Program-made: the position numbers and the translations under genes
The notes under the pieces: generated by a model
Databases searched by the model: none
What the model was told of the DNA's origin: nothing
What the model saw: only the letters and a program-made list of their open reading frames with translations
In this document: positions 58,301-64,000 of the stretch, piece by piece
Numbering within the stretch: position 1 is the first letter of the stretch
Layout: each line of letters starts with the position of its first letter
Assembly: GCA_014058105.1 (NCBI GenBank)
Contig: JACGCM010002299.1
Coordinates: 932,001-996,000, forward strand
DNA: 64,000 nt
Direction of reading: 5' to 3'
Origin: Kingdonia uniflora
Taxonomy: Eukaryota > Streptophyta > Magnoliopsida > Ranunculales > Circaeasteraceae

Positions 58301-58405
58301 GGGAGATGGGGCAACGGGGGGAAATTGATTTTGATTGTAGTTATGTATTTTGGGAGACTTAAGAAGTTTAACATGCAAGGAGGCAGAGCTTGGAAGCTTT
58401 TGTAA
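55382..58405 (+). CDS. HKT1: HKT1-type Na+ transporter (subfamily 1)
   Basis: HKT subfamily 1 proteins carry Na+ across the plasma membrane and typically retrieve it from xylem, protecting shoots from salt. Exons 55382-56475, 57901-58128 and 58207-58405 join in phase to 506 residues, the length of Arabidopsis HKT1;1. The four pore loops are visible: T-V-S-S-M-S-T-V-E-M-E near 70-80 (Ser at the filter position), T-F-T-N-C-G-F-V-P-T-N-E-N-M, V-N-S-R-H-T-G-E-S and S-G-Y-G-N-V-G-F-T-T-G-Y. This gives the Ser-Gly-Gly-Gly set of Na+-selective subfamily 1. About eight membrane segments are present. The start at 55382 is chosen because the TATA box lies between it and the earlier Met. Intron 1 holds a CA run and a palindrome-rich element. 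Ion selectivity is an inference. Confidence 0.94.
56490..56505 (+). repeat. Short (CT)n(CA)n microsatellite at the start of HKT intron 1
   Basis: CTCTCTCTCACACACACACA begins 13 bases after the donor site. Such runs vary in length between alleles. Confidence 0.7.
56652..57145. mobile_element. Palindrome-rich MITE-like element in HKT intron 1
   Basis: The segment is packed with ACCGTTATAACGGT-type palindromes (near 56790, 56854 and 57085). Its ends resemble each other inverted: CATGGTTTTAAATAACCG at the left, and the complement of CCGTTATAACATACCATG at the right. Similar GTTTTAAA...AACGG ends flank small non-autonomous elements in many plants. No target-site duplication was identified, so limits and class are uncertain. 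Confidence 0.5.
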
Positions 58406-58854
58406 CAGTAAAAATTATGTAAATGTAGCTTTGTAACAATGAAAAATATGTAAATGTAGCTTTGTATATTGTATCTAATAATAAAAGTATAAAACAATCA
58501 AAGAACCAGGTTTTATGAAAACAGTGGTAACAAGTTCATTACTGAAACTAGTATGACGAAAATATGGGAGGAAGCGCCAATTATAAGTAATTACATTGTT
58601 AGCATATGTAAATGGGCTCAAAAGGACATTATTGTTTCGACACAAAAAAGCTCCGCCTAACTTATATGTTCGATCTAAAGTCTAAACCACCTATAACCTT
58701 CCCCTGTACATGACTTGAAACGATTGGGATTCTACACTATTATCTGGCATCTAAATCTATATCAACAACAATTACAAGTTGGAGGGACAAAAATACGGGT
58801 CACGCACCTTACGGACCACAGTTAGCAAAATTGTAGACTTGGTTGCAGAACTCA

Positions 58855-61800
58855 TTATAAATCCTGAACCCGATCCTTAAAAGATTTCCATTCTTTATCC
58901 AAGCCTCTGGCGCTAGAAAACCTGTCTTTTGTATTTAGCAGTCGATGTGTTTGTTGGCTAGTTCCCATAGATTCTCTATCTTGCAAAAGACGGGTTGAGG
59001 AAGTTGATGGAGCTGTCAAGAATTAAGTTAAAGAAAATTATGTCAGATGGGTAATTTTGAAAACCGGCAGCATAACAATATGATCAACTGTTGAAAAGTA
59101 CAAAACTCTTATTATGAAAAATCACACTTCTCATGCAGTTCAAAAAGTGCAATCCATCACTATAATTGTAAATTGTACTATGATATAAACCATTTCTCAT
59201 CAAATAGGACCATCCAGAACAAGTTAACCGATATACCAACCAGCATATATCAAATTTAAGGCAAATAAAGGAGCTTTAAGCTTAAAGGTATGTAGATTAG
59301 AGTATGCAAAGGTTTAGATGTATAACCAAGCAGGAAATATGTTCTATGTCCAATGAAAAATGCATAGGAAGCTTACCTTTCCTTTGTTTGGGCGGTCTGA
59401 TGGCACCATTTGTAAGTCCAGATTTGCATGTAGTGTCTAGTTTCTTTGAAGATATTAGAGATGAAGATAGAAGAGCGTCAACGGCATCTCTTTGCCGCTT
59501 CCTTGTCGTAACTAAATCTTTAGGCGTCTCTACTCCAGAAGGTTCTGTTGCTTGGGAAGTTTCCGACTTGTTCTGATTCATGCCATGCTCGGAGACTTTC
59601 ATTCCCTGCAATACTTCCACTTTCAAAGTTCTATTAACAGCTTTCGGTTCTTGCTGAGAGTCCCCAGACTTGGTCTTACTCCCAGACTTTTCACACACAT
59701 ATTTTTCTTTCCCACTACTTTGCTTACTGACCGAGTTGACTTGCTTTCGCTCAAGTTCTTTTCTTTTATATTGACTGTCTTGCATACTACGCCTTCTATC
59801 CATTTCAGGTCTGCCTTTGTACTTTTCGACAATATGGTTAGCATTTTTCGTATTAGTTCCATCAACTTCATCTTTTGTGGTAGTAGGCTTCAAATGTTTG
59901 GAATGTGAACTAGAACTCGTGAAACTAGGTTTTTTGCCAGTAGACGATAAAGGTCTTCCGGAAACAAATTCATACGGCTTAGCTGCCGATATAATTAATT
60001 TTCTTTCATTAGCATTCTTGAGCAGCGCAGCCCAGTTTTGGTTTGTTTGCAACGTATTTGCATTACCAATAATCCACAGAGACAGCTTAGCCCTTGTCAA
60101 TGCTACATTCATTCTTCTTACATCAGCAACAAACCCAATAATGCTTGAATTGAACGCTGACTTTGTTGAACTCGCACTAGAAGCTCTTACAGTTGAAAGT
60201 ATCAGAATATCTACTTCACGGCCTTGAAAACCATCGACGGTGTTGAATTCCATATCAGATGTTTCACTGGAACCAAATGCACTAGAAAATCGTGACCGTA
60301 GAATCGAAACTTGCTTCTTGTATGGAGATATGATGCCTATGCGTCCCCCATAAAACTCTGACGGGTACCTTCTCAAAAAATAGACAGCATTAACAGAACC
60401 CATTGGTTAGAAATTACTTTTGCAGGTTGCTAAACCAGAATGGCTGTATCTAGAGGTGGGGAGACTACAGAAAGGTCAACAAAGTACCTTTTCTTGAAAA
60501 ACCGTAACAGTTCAACAGCCGCATTAGCCTCGCACTCGTTATAAAGGGACATAGCACCAGAACTCTTCCCGTGACATTCTTGACCATCAGTCACATCAAA
60601 GAAAATATATGGTCCAAGAAATCCAACTTCATGAAATGGGGCAGATTTACTGGTCATGTTGTCACCATTTATTAATTTGTTATCGTAAAAATGCAAAGAA
60701 GGAAACATGCATATCTCTGGGTGCATCCGGTACTGCAAAAATAAATAGGATTTTAAAAAATACAGCCTTCTGAAAACTTCATTTGCAATGGCTTTGAATA
60801 TTGTTGTGGAAATTGTAGAAGTGTCATATATCTGAAGATTTCAACCATAGTTCACTTTACCTGTTCCGTAAGCATAACGACAGGGTGACCAGCCCTTTGT
60901 AGGCGCTCAAACATGCTGCACTCATAGAGAAATTTGCTAGCATTATGAGAGAGAACCGTCGCAGGAAGTTGCTTTGGATCACCAACCTTCAAGAGCAGAA
61001 ATCCTAATCGGTAAGAGTTAATACAGAAATAAATTACATTAAAGCATATGACCCGAATGTATAAGGTTGTTAGCGCTCACCATTACACATTTGGTCGCAT
61101 TTGATTTTAGTAGTTGAAGGGGAATCAAAGTAGCTGGTTCCAGAGCCTATAATAGCAAATGAAGAAATATATTAGCATTAAGAAATGAGATAAGCAGCTA
61201 ATTAACAAAATTGAGGGAATAAAAGAAAAAGGTATACTTGAGCAGCTTCATCAATCACAACAGCGTCAAATAGTGTATGCTCAGAGGAATTTCCAAATTT
61301 ATAATTTGATAAAGATTCGGAGCAAACTGCATGTAGATCTCCACCACAACCACTTAGAGTAGTCACAACAATTTCGGCTTCCCTTAATATCGACTTACGT
61401 AGTTTACTTTTAAGTGCTTTGATTTCTTCATAATCTTTCTTTTCTTTAGCCTGAGCTGCAGAAAGATCTCTACTAATCTCTCTCTTTTGTTGATAAAGTT
61501 TGTTTAGCTTTGCTCCTACTTCTACATCAGACATTTCTTGTGCATCCTCGTTATATGGTGCCCCATCTTCTGACACACCTTTTGGGTCCAAACTACCATC
61601 CTTTATGTTAGCGCGCTTGGCTTCATAAAACCTAATACGATCCACTATCTTTTCAAGATTAGAACGAAGTATTGTTGATGAGTCTCCAACCGAATCGTTC
61701 TTTGTATCATTTTTGTTCACCTTCTCCTCTTCCAGGCGTTCATCAACCAAGTTATCAATAAAGAAGGGTAGTGAACACGGATGGACCGTTTTCGCATTTC

Positions 61801-62908
61801 CAACCCTTACTAAATAAGGTTTGTACAACTCCCCATCACTGCCGTAAAGGCCTTCCTTAGATATTCTTGATATGAGCTCATCCACTGCAGCATTCGATTG
61901 AGCACATAGTAAAACCCTTCCTCTTAGGAAATTATCAGCTGATTTTGGATTCTTTTCTACATCCTCGCTTATTTGCCGAGCATAGGCGGCATCCTGCCAA
62001 GCCCTGGCGATTGCCGCAGACTCACTGATCTTTGCTCTCTGATTGGTAAATGAAGTACTGCTGTTTAGTGATTTAGACGCCATATCATTCCTCTGCCTTG
62101 AGCGTAGGGCGAGTATACCACTAACTATTGCAAGAATTGTTCGCGTCTTCCCTGTGCCTGCAAAGGAAAGTAAATTGAATTTGATAATAATGTCTTGAGC
62201 GCCTAAAATTCCACCCCTATCAAATTACTAATAGATACATCCAAAGTTTGGGAGACCGATTCGATTAAATGAACTTTTAAGAAATAAAATCATGAGTGGT
62301 CATTTAAAAGGATGATATAACGATATACTGGACGGATAACTTAATGGAATATAGTGGGCAATATCTTTGGCATTTTTGATTTGAAAAAAGAGATGGATAT
62401 AATGAAATATGGGATGCTTAATGGATAAGTAGATTTGATATGTTGATCCTTGCCTCAAATAAAAACTGTGGTAAATTGGGTTTGAGGTGGTATCTAAACC
62501 TGGAGGACCCTGGATGAGAGATAATTCACACTCTCTCCTTGAATCATGAGTTCCAATAGCAACACCGATAGCCTGTAGCTGACTGTCGTTGAATGAAGAT
62601 TTGAGCACTCGCTGCAATGGTTGTGACAGCTTACTCAGATCAACTTTTTTAGATTCATTCATAGAACCAATAGCACGAGCAGTTGTGGGTTTCAAGATAA
62701 CTGAGATTATAGGGATGTCGTTTAATGAAGAGAGTGCCTGAAATTCTCGAAGTTGAGATGTAATGCTCATAATGCGACTTAAATACCATTTGCTTCGCTC
62801 AATGAGGAACCTTTTAGCTTTATTTAAACGAGGAGAGCCATTCTGGAGATAGAATTTGATGACTAGGATACTTGGCCTTTTCTTTTGGTCCTTCTCACGC
62901 CTCTCTAC
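58855..62908 (-). CDS. SEN1/senataxin-like superfamily 1 helicase, 3' part
   Basis: Seven exons, 62500-62908, 61238-62157, 61081-61146, 60861-60986, 60488-60732, 59377-60368 and 58855-59012, join in phase to about 971 residues. Earlier exons lie beyond the window. All helicase motifs are present: G-P-P-G|T-G-K-T split by an intron, S-N-A-A-V-D-E-L, motif II D-E-A-A-Q, G-D-P-K-Q-L-P-A-T, Y-R-M-H-P-E-I, V-D-G-F-Q-G-R-E-V-D and R-R-M-N-V-A-L-T-R-A-K. An insertion of about 130 residues with coiled-coil character lies between motifs Ia and II, as in the Arabidopsis At1g16800 type. The tail is basic and Ser-rich. Relatives unwind RNA:DNA hybrids and act in transcription termination or RNA processing in the nucleus; that role is inferred here. 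Confidence 0.9.
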
Positions 62909-64000
62909 CTGAAACAAAAATATCATTGCATGAGCATGACAAACCTCTCAACAATTGAGCACTGTAATAGGAAAACAATGGAAAAACTATTAAAGGGGTA
63001 TATTCAAACCACCAACCCAGACAAGAGATACACTGGTATACCGCCATGCGGTGAGGACCGATCAACAAATTTATACATTAGTGCGGAAATCGGTTGTGGT
63101 CTTCTGTTCACGTTTTAAATTATTTTTGGTACATTAGTGTGAAATTCAGCATCCTAGAAAAAATCGGGGAAATGTGTTGAGAGAAATCATTTTGAGACTT
63201 AAATCTTGGTAAAATCTAATGAAAGTTGGGTGCTTCACATTGTACTTGTGCGTCACCATATTGAAATATTGAACTGTTAGATGCACTTGGAATGCATCCG
63301 AAACCTGAAAACTAAAAGTGGGGGTAGACACCAAGTTAATGGGTCCAAGAAGAAACATCCATAGGTGGCAATGCCTGACATGTCTATCACATGATGCCGA
63401 TATGGAGACCAAAACAGAAGAGTTTTTCTTAAACAATCAAACAATGTATATACTCTTTGCACAACTTACCTTTAAATCGTCCCAAAGCCATAGTTATTAT
63501 GTAACCTATATATGCGGCCACATGTGCAATGCTAAGAAAGAATTTCAGAACATTCTAAGCATAGGCTAGCCATTAAGAGCTGGACACAACGACACTCCTA
63601 TTTTCAGTTTTAGCTACCAGAACTATAAAACCCCCACTGAAGAAAAACCCATCACAGCATCAGTTCTCATAAGCTAACTACATGGTTGGACTAACTGGTT
63701 CTACTTGGTCCTCCGCCCCATACCCTACCCGTAACTCTAGTTCTAGGTTACACCTTGAGACAAAAGCTGTTGTTGGATAGCCTTAAGGAAAAGGGAAAAA
63801 AAAAAAACAAACAGAACTAGCGACTACTGTGTATGTGATGGTGGCCTATAGTGTCAAAGCACAAACATACATGTCGCCACCAAATCTAAGGCATAAAACA
63901 TCCCTTTGTCCGGTTGGACAATTTACCCCATTAGTTGTTTGATTATGAACTGTCTTTAAAAAAGAAAACATTATTTATCAAAATATTGCATTTTAATTGC
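62909..64000. other. Intron of the SEN1-like helicase gene (runs off the window)
   Basis: Since the exon ending at 62908 begins in the middle of the protein, this stretch should be intron of the same minus-strand gene. I found no splice-supported exon in it; short frames on both strands show no helicase-family resemblance. A poly(A) run lies at 63797-63808. Confidence 0.55.

Overview
The window is nuclear DNA of a flowering plant, most likely a eudicot. The reasons are AT-rich intergenic DNA, genes with many short introns (GT-AG with one GC-AG), plant-only families (SAUR, DUF599, S1/SPH, HKT, plastid isoamylase, galacturonokinase), a nuclear tRNA and several plant-type LTR retrotransposons. 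The species cannot be named from the sequence.

Left part (1-17.6 kb): a truncated S1/SPH-type secreted protein gene, then a complete 18-exon isoamylase 3 (ISA3, starch debranching) gene on the minus strand. Its intron 3 has a GC donor and carries a decayed 6 kb Ty3/gypsy chromovirus (10.4-16.4 kb) in antisense. That element contains a 1.17 kb tandem duplication and a 100 bp triplication. ISA3 exon 15 itself is tandemly duplicated.

Middle-left (17.6-37 kb): gene-poor DNA with three separate SAUR genes, a Harbinger-like MITE, a probable 3 kb solo LTR carrying an array of TTCGAA palindromes, a 1 kb array of about 25 degenerate palindromes (core GCCGAATGATTTGGC), a tRNA-Thr(UGU) gene beside a deleted tRNA-Pro copy, and a 98 bp foldback element with perfect 30 bp arms.

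Middle-right (37-53.4 kb): an ancestral pair, DUF599 gene followed by galacturonokinase (GalAK), has undergone a tandem duplication of about 3 kb. The result is DUF599-A, a GalAK 5' fragment (start codon lost, solo LTR in exon 2), DUF599-B (separated from its ancestral promoter), and an intact 14-exon GalAK. A recent Ty1/copia element sits antisense in intron 2 of the intact GalAK, and a degenerate antisense gene fragment lies in intron 13.

Right part (53.4-64 kb): a complete three-exon HKT1-type Na+ transporter with a Ser-Gly-Gly-Gly filter, then the 3' seven exons of a SEN1/senataxin-like superfamily 1 helicase on the minus strand, whose 5' end lies beyond the window.

The host genes are unrelated housekeeping and stress genes and form no operon-like unit. 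The window is mainly notable for layered tandem duplications and for retroelements tolerated in introns in antisense. Exon limits were read by eye from reading frame, splice sites and remembered family sequences; no alignment was run.
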